Shown piece after piece: positions 8,602 to 16,825 of a stretch of 64,000 nucleotides of DNA; the first letter of the stretch is position 1, and each line of letters opens with the position of its first letter. The DNA lies in the NCBI RefSeq assembly GCF_000301055.1, contig NZ_JH932300.1, positions 434,447-498,446 of the forward strand, written 5' to 3'. The stretch is from Falseniella ignava CCUG 37419 (lineage in GTDB: Bacteria > Bacillota > Bacilli > Lactobacillales > Aerococcaceae). Position numbers and translations under genes: made by a program. The notes below the pieces were generated by a model, which saw nothing but the letters and a program-made list of their open reading frames with translations, did not search any database and was not told where the DNA came from.

Positions 8602-9990
8602 ATGAAAGGAAATCAACGAACAAATTTTATTTTATCTGAATCGATTACGAAAGTTATATTTACAATCTCAGTCCCTTTAATGTTGAATAATATTGTGATG
8701 ACAATGTACAACTTAGTGGACGGGTTATTTGTTGCACAACTATCGCCAGAAGATTTTGCAGCGACCGCCTTTATATGGCCTTTACACTTTTTATTTATTG
8801 CAATCGGTATGGGGGTTGGTGTCGGAGGGACGGCGCTATTATCACAATTTATTGGAGCAGAACGAATGGATACGGCACATCGTTATGCCAGTAATATGCT
8901 ACTGATTGTGTTAAGTTTAGCTACTTTGTTTTCGATATTCGGCTTTCTTGCAGCACCTTGGATGCTATCTGCAATGGGGGCAACGGGAACACTATATAAT
9001 AAGTCTTTAATTTATTTGCAGATTAATTTTATAGGTATCTTTTTTGACTTTATTTATTTTGCATATCAAGCGATGTTAAATTCTCAAGGTCTAACCAAAG
9101 ATATTACTTTTATTAGTATTATTTCTTCGGTCGTCAATATTATCCTAGACCCTCTCTTTATCTTTGAACAAGTGCCATTTATTGGAATTTCAGGATTAGG
9201 ACTGGGAATCGCAGGCGCAGCTTGGGCTACGGTGATTTCTAAAATTGTATTACTAATTTTAGCCGTGATTGTAGTGACAAAAGATTCCCAAGTTCCATTA
9301 ACAATTAGGCGAGATCATTTTAATTTACCAATTATTCAACGAATTTTTCGAATTTCAATTCCATCCGCACTAGGCTACAGTGGCTCTGCGTTAGGTTTTA
9401 CGGTATTGAATGGGTTGATCACCACTTATGGAACCGATACATTGGCAGCTTACTCGATGGTAAACCGAGTGACCGATATCTTAACCCAACCGCAAATGGC
9501 GATTGGAGCAGCTTTAACTTCAATTATTGGTCAGCATATGGGAGCGGGATTAATTGAACGAGGTAAACAAGTCTTTAATCGAGCGATTGTCATTGTAATT
9601 TTAATGTCAGTGATTTCCTCGGTATTAGTTGTAGTATTTCGTATTCCATTACTCAGTATTTTTATTAAAACCGGAAGTAGCGATCATTTATGGAGTCAGG
9701 CAATTGAGTATTTAATGTTTTCAGCATTTATCATCTTCTTTATGGGACTATTCTCGATTATTAATGGTTATTTCCAAGGGTGTGGTCAGACTCAGTATTC
9801 AATGCTTATGACGATGGGAAGATTATGGTTTGTTCGATTACCTCTAATCTGGTTGTTCAGTACTTTCACCTCCCTAGGTTCAACCGGAATTTGGATTTCG
9901 ATGTTGTTATCGAACGCTTTAATTGTATTCTTTGGTCTATATATATATAAAACAAGAGACTGGGAGTACCTAGTATCTTACAAATCCTAA
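8602..9990 (+). CDS. MATE-family multidrug/sodium antiporter
   Basis: A 12-helix transporter of about 460 residues. Conserved MATE features include VPLMLNNIVMTMYNLVDG in helix 1 and the repeated second half starting SIPSALGYSGSALG. MATE proteins exchange drugs or organic cations for sodium or protons. The frame is open from GTG 8548, but the predicted transcription start (about 8540) and GGTGA at 8589-8593 point to ATG 8602; ATG 8581 is the alternative. It resembles the MepA-like subgroup, but the substrate cannot be read. It is monocistronic, ended by a hairpin at 9999. Confidence 0.9.
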   Translation: MKGNQRTNFILSESITKVIFTISVPLMLNNIVMTMYNLVDGLFVAQLSPEDFAATAFIWPLHFLFIAIGMGVGVGGTALLSQFIGAERMDTAHRYASNMLLIVLSLATLFSIFGFLAAPWMLSAMGATGTLYNKSLIYLQINFIGIFFDFIYFAYQAMLNSQGLTKDITFISIISSVVNIILDPLFIFEQVPFIGISGLGLGIAGAAWATVISKIVLLILAVIVVTKDSQVPLTIRRDHFNLPIIQRIFRISIPSALGYSGSALGFTVLNGLITTYGTDTLAAYSMVNRVTDILTQPQMAIGAALTSIIGQHMGAGLIERGKQVFNRAIVIVILMSVISSVLVVVFRIPLLSIFIKTGSSDHLWSQAIEYLMFSAFIIFFMGLFSIINGYFQGCGQTQYSMLMTMGRLWFVRLPLIWLFSTFTSLGSTGIWISMLLSNALIVFFGLYIYKTRDWEYLVSYKS

Positions 9991-9998
9991 ATTCGATT

Positions 9999-10032
9999 AA
10001 GAGACTTTTCTTAGAGAAGTCTCTTTTATTTT
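9999..10032 (+). terminator. Intrinsic terminator after MATE gene
   Basis: A 9-bp stem (9999-10007 with 10017-10025) followed by a T-rich tract. Confidence 0.8.
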
Positions 10033-10076
10033 AAGAAAAGCCTTTCATTACATTCGAATTCATATTAGAATAGTAT

Positions 10077-10090
10077 TATAAGCGTTTACA
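10077..10090 (+). promoter_or_regulatory. Candidate cre (CcpA) site before arcA
   Basis: The complement reads TGTAAACGCTTATA, one mismatch from the catabolite-responsive consensus TGWAANCGNTNWCA, and it overlaps the likely arcA -10 region (TATTAT near 10074-10079). Catabolite repression of arginine deiminase genes is known in lactic acid bacteria. A second, poorer match follows at about 10096. Confidence 0.5.
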
Positions 10091-10141
10091 TTTTATGGAA
10101 GCGAAAATAAGTTTTATATGCTATTTAGAAAGGAATCAGCT

Positions 10142-11365
10142 ATGGGCAATCAACCGATCCATGTATTTAATGAAATTGGAAAACTTCGAAAAGTAATTTT
10201 GCATCGTCCAGGCAAAGAACTCAATAATTTAATGCCGGATTATTTAGGGAGATTACTTTTTGATGATATTCCTTTTTTAGAAGAAGCTCAAAAAGAGCAT
10301 GACTACTTTGCTCAAGTTTTACGCGAAGAAGGGGTAGAGGTAGTCTATCTTGAAGATTTAGTATCAGAAGCGATTGATGCAGCAAATGTAAAAGAGCAGT
10401 TTATCGATGAGTGGTTGGATGAATCAGGGATTGTATCCGAAACCCTCAGAGCTCAAGTGCGCCAAGATTTATTATCGATGTCAACTTATGACATGATTTT
10501 GAAGACAATGGAAGGCTATCGAAAAAATGAGATTGATATGTCACATCACGACTCACTCGCTGATTTGATTGAAAGTGATTATCCATTATTAGTTGATCCG
10601 ATGCCAAGTCTTTATTTTACGCGAGATCCTTTTGCATTGATTGGTCATGGTGTTGCCATTAACCATATGCATGAAGTGACGCGCAATCGTGAGACGATTT
10701 ACGGCGATTATATTTTTAGATACCATCCTGCCTATGCCAACCAAGTCAGACGCTACTACTACCGTGATGATGAAACGGATATTGAAGGTGGAGATATTTT
10801 AGTTCTATCGCCGGAGGTCGTTGCGGTCGGAATCTCTCAACGAACAGATTCACGTTCAATTGAATTGCTTGCACGTCGTCTTTTTGAACAAGGGCAGTTT
10901 AAGCAAGTGTTAGCATTTTTAATTGGAGAAAATCGTAAATTTATGCATTTAGATACCGTCTTCACGATGGTTGATTATGACAAGTTCACCATTCACCCAG
11001 AAATTAATGCTGGACTTAGAGTGGTTTCAATTGTTGATGCTGGAGATGGTTCGGTCATAATTGATGAGCAAGATTCTACGAAGCTGGATAATGTCCTCGC
11101 AAAGGCACTTAGATTGGAAAAAGTAACTTTAATTTCTTGTGGTGGTGGCGATATTGTTGATGCGGCTCGAGAACAGTGGAATGATGGGTCCAATACGTTA
11201 GCGATTGCGCCAGGGGTTGTCGTTGTCTATGACCGGAACACGATAACGAATCAGTTACTTGAAGATCATGGAATTCGACTCGTTAAAATTAAAGGCAGTG
11301 AATTGGTCCGAGGTCGTGGTGGCCCACGTTGTATGTCAATGCCATTAATTCGTGACGATATATAA
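10142..11365 (+). CDS. arcA: Arginine deiminase
   Basis: About 407 residues, the usual length. Arginine deiminase hydrolyses arginine to citrulline and ammonia, giving acid protection and, with ArcB and ArcC, ATP. The substrate-binding block FTRDPF and the C-terminal nucleophile Cys397 in [11 protein letters not shown] are present. ATG 10142 is chosen because AAAGGA lies 7 bases before it; the frame extends to 10118 without a ribosome site. No arcB, arcC, arcD or arcR is adjacent, so arcA stands alone here; the rest of the pathway would have to be elsewhere. A cre-like site overlaps its promoter region. Confidence 0.95.
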   Translation: MGNQPIHVFNEIGKLRKVILHRPGKELNNLMPDYLGRLLFDDIPFLEEAQKEHDYFAQVLREEGVEVVYLEDLVSEAIDAANVKEQFIDEWLDESGIVSETLRAQVRQDLLSMSTYDMILKTMEGYRKNEIDMSHHDSLADLIESDYPLLVDPMPSLYFTRDPFALIGHGVAINHMHEVTRNRETIYGDYIFRYHPAYANQVRRYYYRDDETDIEGGDILVLSPEVVAVGISQRTDSRSIELLARRLFEQGQFKQVLAFLIGENRKFMHLDTVFTMVDYDKFTIHPEINAGLRVVSIVDAGDGSVIIDEQDSTKLDNVLAKALRLEKVTLISCGGGDIVDAAREQWNDGSNTLAIAPGVVVVYDRNTITNQLLEDHGIRLVKIKGSELVRGRGGPRCMSMPLIRDDI

Positions 11366-11405
11366 ATCTGTTTATTCTTTAACTTAAGAGAACGCTGTTC
11401 CGTGA

Positions 11406-11435
11406 TTGAAATATCAAATACATTCATGCTATAAT
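11406..11435 (+). promoter_or_regulatory. Promoter of the argS T-box transcript
   Basis: TTGAAA (11406-11411), 18-base spacer, extended -10 TG-C-TATAAT (hexamer 11430-11435). It starts the T-box leader. Confidence 0.75.
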
Positions 11436-11454
11436 TAGGCTATAGTTTAAAGGT

Positions 11455-11680
11455 GAGAAGAGAGTAGTTTATATACTTTTAGATACAGCGACTTGGGTAG
11501 TTGAGAGCCAAGCAAGAGGTATAAATGAAGCGCGCTTCTTATATCGCTTAAGCGAATGATTGAGCTTAAGCCGGTTTCATACCGTTAGCATGAGAAAGTT
11601 GATTGTTTTTACAATTAATTAGAGTGGTACCGTGGATTTTAAATTCGCCTCTAAGACCTGTGTCTTGGAGGCTTTTTATT
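11455..11680 (+). promoter_or_regulatory. T-box leader of argS, probable Arg specifier CGC
   Basis: The conserved T-box AGAGTGGTACCGTGG at 11621-11635 precedes a terminator (stem 11647-11657 with 11662-11672, then T-run). The lower stem I can pair GAAG near 11457 with CTTC at 11535-11538; the triplet just before that strand is CGC (11531-11533), an arginine codon, matching the downstream gene. Uncharged tRNA-Arg binding would stabilise the antiterminator and allow argS transcription. This leader fills the 342-base gap 11366-11707. Confidence 0.85.
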
Positions 11681-11707
11681 TATTAAATATATGATAGGAG
11701 AAAGAGT

Positions 11708-13399
11708 ATGAATCAACGAGAAATAATCGCCAAAGAGCTTCACGCCATATTATATGAACATTTATCTTATGAACAAGTTGAAGCACTTATCGAAGTACCT
11801 AATAATACCGAACATGGCGACTTAGCTTTTCCAGTCTTTACATTAGCCAAAGCTTTTCGTAAAGCACCGAATCTGATTGCTGAAGAATTAGTCGAACAAA
11901 TCGATACAACAGCATTTTCGCAAGTTGCATCGGTAGGACCTTATATTAACTTCAAATTAGATCGACAAAAGATATCCGATCAAATTATTAAAGAGGTCAA
12001 TCAAGCCGGTGAAAATTATGGTTCATTAGATATTGGTCAAGGAAAAAATGTCACCATCGATATGTCCTCACCAAATATTGCCAAACCTATGTCAATGGGG
12101 CATTTGAGATCGACTGTTATTGGGAATGCATTGTCTTTAATCTTAAAGAAAATAAATTATCATACAATTAATATTAACCACTTGGGTGATTGGGGAACGC
12201 AATTTGGTAAGTTGATTGTGGCTTATCAGAAATGGGGAGATGAAGCGAAAGTAAAAGCAGACCCAGTGAATGAGCTCGTTAAATTATATGTTGAATTCCA
12301 TGAACGTGCTGAAGAAGACCCAAGTTTAGATGACGAAGGTCGCGCTGCTTTTAAACGTTTAGAAGAGCATGATCCTGAGATGATTCAACTTTGGACTTGG
12401 TTTAAAGATGAGTCATTAAAAGAATTTGATAAAGTTTATAAGATGTTGAATGTTCATTTTGACCATTATACGGGCGAATCTTTCTATAATGATAAAATGG
12501 ACGAGATTGTTGACTTGCTCGAAGAAAAAGGGCTATCCGAAATTGATCAAGGGTCTTTAATCGTGCGTCTAGATGAGTATGATCTGCCACCTGCACTAAT
12601 AAAAAAATCTGATGGGGCGACACTTTATATTACGCGAGATTTGGCAACAGCGTACTACCGCCATCGCACATATCATTTCGATCAAAGCTTGTATGTGGTT
12701 GGTAATGAACAATCGAATCACTTTAAGCAGTTAAAAGCTGTACTTGAAAAAATGGGCAATGATTGGGCACAGTCAATGCACCACATCCCATTTGGCTTAA
12801 TTACAGTCGGAGGTAAAAAACTTTCAACCCGTAAAGGAAAAATTATTCTACTTGAAGAAGTTTTAAATGAAGCGATTCGTTTGGCAAGTGAGCAGATTGA
12901 AGCGAAAAACCCTGATTTACCAAATAAAGAAGAGGTAGCGCACCAAGTCGGTGTTGGAGCCGTCGTCTTTCATGATTTGAAAAACGATCGTACGAATAAC
13001 TTTGACTTTGAATTAGAAGAAGTTGTTCAGTTTGAAGGTGAGACTGGGCCCTATGTTCAATATACTCATGCGAGAATTCATAGTATTTTAAGCCGTTATG
13101 AACAAAACATTGATTTGACTGCAGCGCTATCATTAACAGATGACTATAGTTGGGAACTCGTGAAGAAATTGCAAGCTTATCCATCTACCATTGTTCGTGC
13201 AGCAGAACGCTATGAGCCTTCAATTATTTCAAAATATGTTATCCAATTGGCACAACTTTTCAATCGCTATTATGCCAATGTTCGTATCTTAAATGATGAT
13301 GAAGAATTGAACGCGCGGATGGCTTTATTGAACGCTGTAGCTACTGTAATTAAGGATGGACTCTCATTGCTTGGGGTAGCTGCACCGGAGAGAATGTAA
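11708..13399 (+). CDS. argS: Arginyl-tRNA synthetase
   Basis: A 563-residue class I synthetase that charges tRNA-Arg. Domains in order: N-terminal tRNA-recognition domain, catalytic domain with the HIGH-equivalent in MSMGHLRS (about residues 128-135), the KMSKS-equivalent KLSTRKGK (about 370-377), and a C-terminal DALR anticodon-binding domain. A TAGGAG ribosome site precedes ATG 11708. It is a single gene under its own T-box, next to arcA, which consumes the same amino acid; the two are separate transcripts by the visible signals. Confidence 0.96.
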   Translation: MNQREIIAKELHAILYEHLSYEQVEALIEVPNNTEHGDLAFPVFTLAKAFRKAPNLIAEELVEQIDTTAFSQVASVGPYINFKLDRQKISDQIIKEVNQAGENYGSLDIGQGKNVTIDMSSPNIAKPMSMGHLRSTVIGNALSLILKKINYHTININHLGDWGTQFGKLIVAYQKWGDEAKVKADPVNELVKLYVEFHERAEEDPSLDDEGRAAFKRLEEHDPEMIQLWTWFKDESLKEFDKVYKMLNVHFDHYTGESFYNDKMDEIVDLLEEKGLSEIDQGSLIVRLDEYDLPPALIKKSDGATLYITRDLATAYYRHRTYHFDQSLYVVGNEQSNHFKQLKAVLEKMGNDWAQSMHHIPFGLITVGGKKLSTRKGKIILLEEVLNEAIRLASEQIEAKNPDLPNKEEVAHQVGVGAVVFHDLKNDRTNNFDFELEEVVQFEGETGPYVQYTHARIHSILSRYEQNIDLTAALSLTDDYSWELVKKLQAYPSTIVRAAERYEPSIISKYVIQLAQLFNRYYANVRILNDDEELNARMALLNAVATVIKDGLSLLGVAAPERM

Positions 13400-13453
13400 T
13401 TATATAAGTTTATCAGATTAGAATGAAGCATAGCATTTTCAGATGAATTAAAG

Positions 13454-13496
13454 TATAATAAACTTAGCTATGACGTTATCGTATGGTAGTGTCATA
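13454..13496 (+). promoter_or_regulatory. Predicted -10 and leader inverted repeat of ackA
   Basis: TATAAT at 13454-13459 without a good -35. About 10 bases downstream an inverted repeat TATGAC (13469-13474) and GTCATA (13491-13496) flanks 16 bases; it could be a leader hairpin or an operator. I see no full cre match here. Confidence 0.4.
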
Positions 13497-13559
13497 AATG
13501 ATATTCGAAGCCGCAGCTGACAAATATCGTAAGAAAACAAAATAGATAGGAGATTCTAA

Positions 13560-14747
13560 ATGTCAAAAACATTTGCAATTAATGCAGGAAGTTCAAGTCT
13601 TAAGTATCAACTTTATGATATGCCATCTGAGCATGTCATTGCGAAAGGGCTCGTAGAGCGAATTGGAATTGAAGATTCTGTCTTTACATTAAAATATGGA
13701 GATGGGGAAAAAGTAGAACTCGTTCAAGATATTCCAGATCATGGTGTAGCCATTGATTTATTACTTTCTCAATTAGAAGAGCATAAAGTGATTGATAGCC
13801 TTGATGAAATTGACGGTGTTGGTCACCGTGTTGTTGCAGGGGGAGAAATCTTCAAAGAATCAACAGTGATTGATGAACAAGTCGTTCAACATATCGAAGA
13901 TTTATCTGAATTTGCACCACTTCATAACCCGGCAGAAGCAGTTGTAATTCGTGCAATGCAAGAAAAATTACCAAATGCAAAAATGGTAGCAGTTTTTGAT
14001 ACTTCATTCCATACGTCAATGCCACCTGTTAACTATCTATACAGCTTACCATACGAATACTATACTGACTTTAAAGCACGTAAATACGGTGCTCACGGAA
14101 CATCACATAAATATGTGGCAAACCGTGCCGCTGAAATCGTTGGTAAAGATATTAAAGACTTAAAGATTATTACTTGCCATTTAGGTAACGGCGCTTCAAT
14201 TACAGCGGTTGATGGTGGTAAATCAGTCGATACATCAATGGGATTCACTCCATTAGCAGGTCTTCAGATGGGAACACGTACTGGGGACATCGATGCATCT
14301 CTAATTCCTTTCCTAATGAATAAATTAGGTATTAAAGAAGTTAGCGAAATGATTGATATCTTCAACAAAAAATCAGGAACCCTAGGTGTATCAGGTGTAT
14401 CGAGCGATATGCGTGACGTGGAAGAAGCGGCTGAAGCAGGAAATGAACGTGCGCAATTAGCGTTAGATATGTTCAATAGCCGTGTTCAAAAATATATCGG
14501 CCAATACATTGCTGTAATGAACGGAGTAGATATTATTGTCTTTACAGCAGGTATCGGAGAAAACTCAAAAGAAACGCGTGAGGCAATTATTGAGGGAATC
14601 TCATGGTTCGGTTGTGAACTTGATACTGAAAAGAATAATACACGCGATGAAGCGATTATTTCTAAAGATGGATCAAAAATTACCGTTATTAATATTCCAA
14701 CAGACGAAGAACGTGAAATTGCTCGCGATGTTGAGCGTTTAAAATAA
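13560..14747 (+). CDS. ackA: Acetate kinase
   Basis: A 395-residue ASKHA-fold kinase that makes ATP and acetate from acetyl phosphate, a central energy step in fermentative Firmicutes. Conserved blocks: N-terminal NAGSSSLKY (residues 8-16), FDTSFH, KYGAHGTSHKYV, HLGNGAS and the C-terminal GIGEN. A TAGGAG ribosome site lies 8 bases before ATG 13560. It is monocistronic, ended by the hairpin at 14783. The absence of an adjacent pta gene is normal. Confidence 0.97.
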   Translation: MSKTFAINAGSSSLKYQLYDMPSEHVIAKGLVERIGIEDSVFTLKYGDGEKVELVQDIPDHGVAIDLLLSQLEEHKVIDSLDEIDGVGHRVVAGGEIFKESTVIDEQVVQHIEDLSEFAPLHNPAEAVVIRAMQEKLPNAKMVAVFDTSFHTSMPPVNYLYSLPYEYYTDFKARKYGAHGTSHKYVANRAAEIVGKDIKDLKIITCHLGNGASITAVDGGKSVDTSMGFTPLAGLQMGTRTGDIDASLIPFLMNKLGIKEVSEMIDIFNKKSGTLGVSGVSSDMRDVEEAAEAGNERAQLALDMFNSRVQKYIGQYIAVMNGVDIIVFTAGIGENSKETREAIIEGISWFGCELDTEKNNTRDEAIISKDGSKITVINIPTDEEREIARDVERLK

Positions 14748-14782
14748 TCATATAAAAATAGTCAAATTTAATTATTTTTGTG

Positions 14783-14822
14783 AACCAGGTATTTTCATAA
14801 ATGAAAATACCTGGTTTTTATG
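14783..14822 (+). terminator. Intrinsic terminator after ackA
   Basis: A perfect 16-bp stem (14783-14798 with 14801-14816) closed by only two unpaired bases, effectively a 4-base loop once the end pair opens; T-run follows. Confidence 0.85.
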
Positions 14823-14844
14823 TTTAATAGAATAAGGGTTTTGA

Positions 14845-14873
14845 TTGATAAAATGTTCACAAGTGGTTATAAT
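14845..14873 (+). promoter_or_regulatory. Promoter of the NADH oxidase gene
   Basis: TTGATA (14845-14850), exact 17-base spacer, TATAAT (14868-14873). Confidence 0.7.
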
Positions 14874-14929
14874 AGGTTTAGCTTTGGAAAGTTGTAATAA
14901 TAAATACAAAATAAAGGATGGTGCAACGG

Positions 14930-16264
14930 ATGAAAGTTGTATTAATTGGAACAAATCACGCGGGGATTGCTGCTGCTAATACCTTGTTGGATCAATACGA
15001 AGGAATTGATTTAGTGATGATTGACCGTAACTCAAACTTAAGTTACTTAGGATGTGGGACGGCATTGTGGGTTGGAAGACAAATTGATGGGTATGATAAG
15101 TTATTCTATGCTAAAGAAGAAGACTTTAAAGCAAAGGGTGCTCAAATTTATTTGGAAACAACGGTTGATCGTGTAGATTACGAACAGCAACAAGTTTACG
15201 CGACCGATCAATCGGGTGAAGTGCATGTATTTGACTATGATAAATTGATTCTCGCCACAGGCTCACTTCCAATTACGCCTCAAATTCCTGGCAATGATTT
15301 GGAAGGACTCTACTTCTTGAAATTATTCCAAGAAGGACAAGCGCTTGACCATGCATTGCAAGACCCAGCAGTTGAATCCGTTGCTGTAATTGGTGCAGGA
15401 TACATTGGTGTTGAAATTGCTGAAGCGATGCAACGCCGTGGCAAAAAAGTAACTTTATTTGATGCAGCTTCTACAACCTTATCAAATTATTATGACCCAG
15501 AATTTGCACGTTTAATGGACCAAAATCTAAAAGATCACGGCATCGATGTACGAACAGATGAGTGGGCAGAAGAATATATAGGGAATGAAGATGGCCATGT
15601 TTGTGGATTAAAGACGAACCGTGGCGAGTATTCAGTAGATTTAGTGGTAAATTCAATTGGGTTTATTCCAAATGCTTCTCTCGCGGGAGACCACTTGAAG
15701 ACGTTCGATAATGGTGCTTATTTAGTAGATCGTACTTTCAAAACAAGAGATGATAACGTCTATGCAATTGGAGACTGTGCCAATAACTACTCCAATGCGT
15801 TACAATCAGATAGTTATATTGCGCTAGCTTCTAATGCCGTTCGTTCAGGTATTGTCGCGGCTCATAATATTGGTGGTACTCACCTTGAAGGTGCTGGAAT
15901 TCAAGGTTCGAATGGAATTTGTATCTATGACTTTAAGATGGTTTCAACAGGTTTAAGTGTGAAAGCAGCTAAAGAAGCCGGTATCGATGTGGCATACGTT
16001 GATTATGAGGATTTACAATTCCCTAACTTTATCCCAGAAAATTATACGGTGAAAATCAGACTCACTTATGACCGTGCTACACGACGACTTTTAGGTGCAC
16101 AGTTAGCATCTGAATATGATGTGTCAATGGCAATTCATATGTTCTCACTAGCAATTCAAGAAGAACTTACGATTGATAAATTATCATTACTTGATATTTT
16201 CTTCTTACCGCATTTTAACCAACCATACAATTATATGACAGTAGCTGCATTAAAAGCAGAATAA
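14930..16264 (+). CDS. nox: NADH oxidase, H2O-forming type (FAD/NAD-dependent)
   Basis: About 444 residues of the pyridine nucleotide-disulfide reductase class. An N-terminal FAD motif, the single redox cysteine Cys42 in SYLGCGTA (as in Nox and CoA-disulfide reductases), an internal NAD-binding motif GAGYIGVE, the FAD motif YAIGDC and a C-terminal dimerisation domain are visible. Water-forming Nox regenerates NAD+ and removes oxygen in lactic acid bacteria. ATG 14930 is preceded by AAAGGATGG at proper spacing; the upstream GTG 14918 lies within that site. CoA-disulfide reductase is the main alternative. Confidence 0.9.
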   Translation: MKVVLIGTNHAGIAAANTLLDQYEGIDLVMIDRNSNLSYLGCGTALWVGRQIDGYDKLFYAKEEDFKAKGAQIYLETTVDRVDYEQQQVYATDQSGEVHVFDYDKLILATGSLPITPQIPGNDLEGLYFLKLFQEGQALDHALQDPAVESVAVIGAGYIGVEIAEAMQRRGKKVTLFDAASTTLSNYYDPEFARLMDQNLKDHGIDVRTDEWAEEYIGNEDGHVCGLKTNRGEYSVDLVVNSIGFIPNASLAGDHLKTFDNGAYLVDRTFKTRDDNVYAIGDCANNYSNALQSDSYIALASNAVRSGIVAAHNIGGTHLEGAGIQGSNGICIYDFKMVSTGLSVKAAKEAGIDVAYVDYEDLQFPNFIPENYTVKIRLTYDRATRRLLGAQLASEYDVSMAIHMFSLAIQEELTIDKLSLLDIFFLPHFNQPYNYMTVAALKAE

Positions 16265-16270
16265 AAAATC

Positions 16271-16310
16271 AGGAATCAGACAACGGCGGTTGTTTGATTC
16301 CTATTTTTAT
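16271..16310 (+). terminator. Intrinsic terminator after nox
   Basis: A 14-base stem (16271-16284 with 16289-16302, one G-U) and a short T-rich tail. Confidence 0.8.
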
Positions 16311-16343
16311 GAGGAGGTTAATCTTTCGGCTCAGTTCCATCAA

Positions 16344-16430
16344 TTATTTTGATTCAACGTGTTTAACTTTACAGATATCTAGCCAATGGATTGAAATAAG
16401 GCTAAGTAGAATGTAACGAATGGATTTCAT
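16344..16430 (-). CDS. Possible 28-residue small membrane peptide
   Basis: On the minus strand, ATG at 16430 is preceded by a good AAGGAG at 8 bases and opens a 28-codon frame ending at 16344. The peptide has a hydrophobic centre (IRYILLSLISIHWL) and a charged tail. It starts only about 25 bases after the terminator of the 6S-like RNA and has no clear promoter of its own, so expression would need readthrough. Small hydrophobic peptides of this shape include type I toxins, but no family match is claimed. Low confidence that it is translated. Confidence 0.35.
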   Translation of the reverse strand: MKSIRYILLSLISIHWLDICKVKHVESK

Positions 16431-16454
16431 TATAGGCTCTCCTTGAAATAAAAT

Positions 16455-16680
16455 AAAAAAGCCAGCAATTGCCGACTTTAATAAAAAATATCCGATGGTG
16501 CCGTTTATGTAAGTACGAGTATTGACCTGTAAGTAATTACAGGTGGGCTTCCCACGGCATTTTCTGACTTCCAAATGAAAAGGCCTGTCATCCAATTACC
16601 GATATAGAATCCCGATATATTCATAAAGCGTTCGGTCCACACATTGCACTTACAACGAACACCTCAGACATCTTTCTATA
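16455..16680 (-). ncRNA. ssrS: Probable 6S RNA
   Basis: About 225 nt between a strong minus-strand promoter and a terminator (stem 16458-16467 with 16470-16479, then six Us). The two ends pair into a long interrupted rod: AAAAAUAU near the 5' end with AUAUUUUU near 16485, then GAUG/CAUC, GGUG/CACC and GUAAGU/ACUUAC, enclosing a large central bulge, which is the 6S plan. 6S binds housekeeping RNA polymerase as an open-promoter mimic. In Bacillus subtilis the 6S gene bsrA lies next to rarA (yrvN), and rarA is the next backbone gene here, separated only by an IS. Not verified by a covariance model. Confidence 0.7.
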
Positions 16681-16685
16681 TTTTT

Positions 16686-16713
16686 ATTATAGCACAGACT
16701 TTCAAAAAAGCAA
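16686..16713 (-). promoter_or_regulatory. Promoter of the 6S-like RNA
   Basis: Minus-strand extended -10 TG-C-TATAAT (hexamer 16686-16691) and TTGCTT (16708-16713) with a 16-base spacer. The direct repeat that flanks the neighbouring IS begins at the last base of this -35, so the insertion left the promoter core intact but replaced everything upstream of it. Confidence 0.65.
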
Positions 16714-16825
16714 CAAAAATCGAAAGAAATATTTGATAAATCTCATCCACAAATGATAATGTCTCAAGTAACCGTAAATGAAAATGTCCCACTTTAGTGT
16801 ATATTAAATCTAAGGAGGGATCTCA

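Noticed and set aside
12843..13184. 113-codon minus-strand frame inside argS
   Set aside because: Fully inside a well-conserved gene, no ribosome site, composition typical of a shadow frame.
13469..13496. Inverted repeat before ackA as a cre site
   Set aside because: It does not fit the cre consensus; kept only as a leader inverted repeat of unknown role.
16344..16595. 83-codon minus-strand frame over the 6S-like RNA region
   Set aside because: Its first two thirds lie inside the predicted ncRNA and terminator and lack a ribosome site; only the last 28 codons have a credible start.
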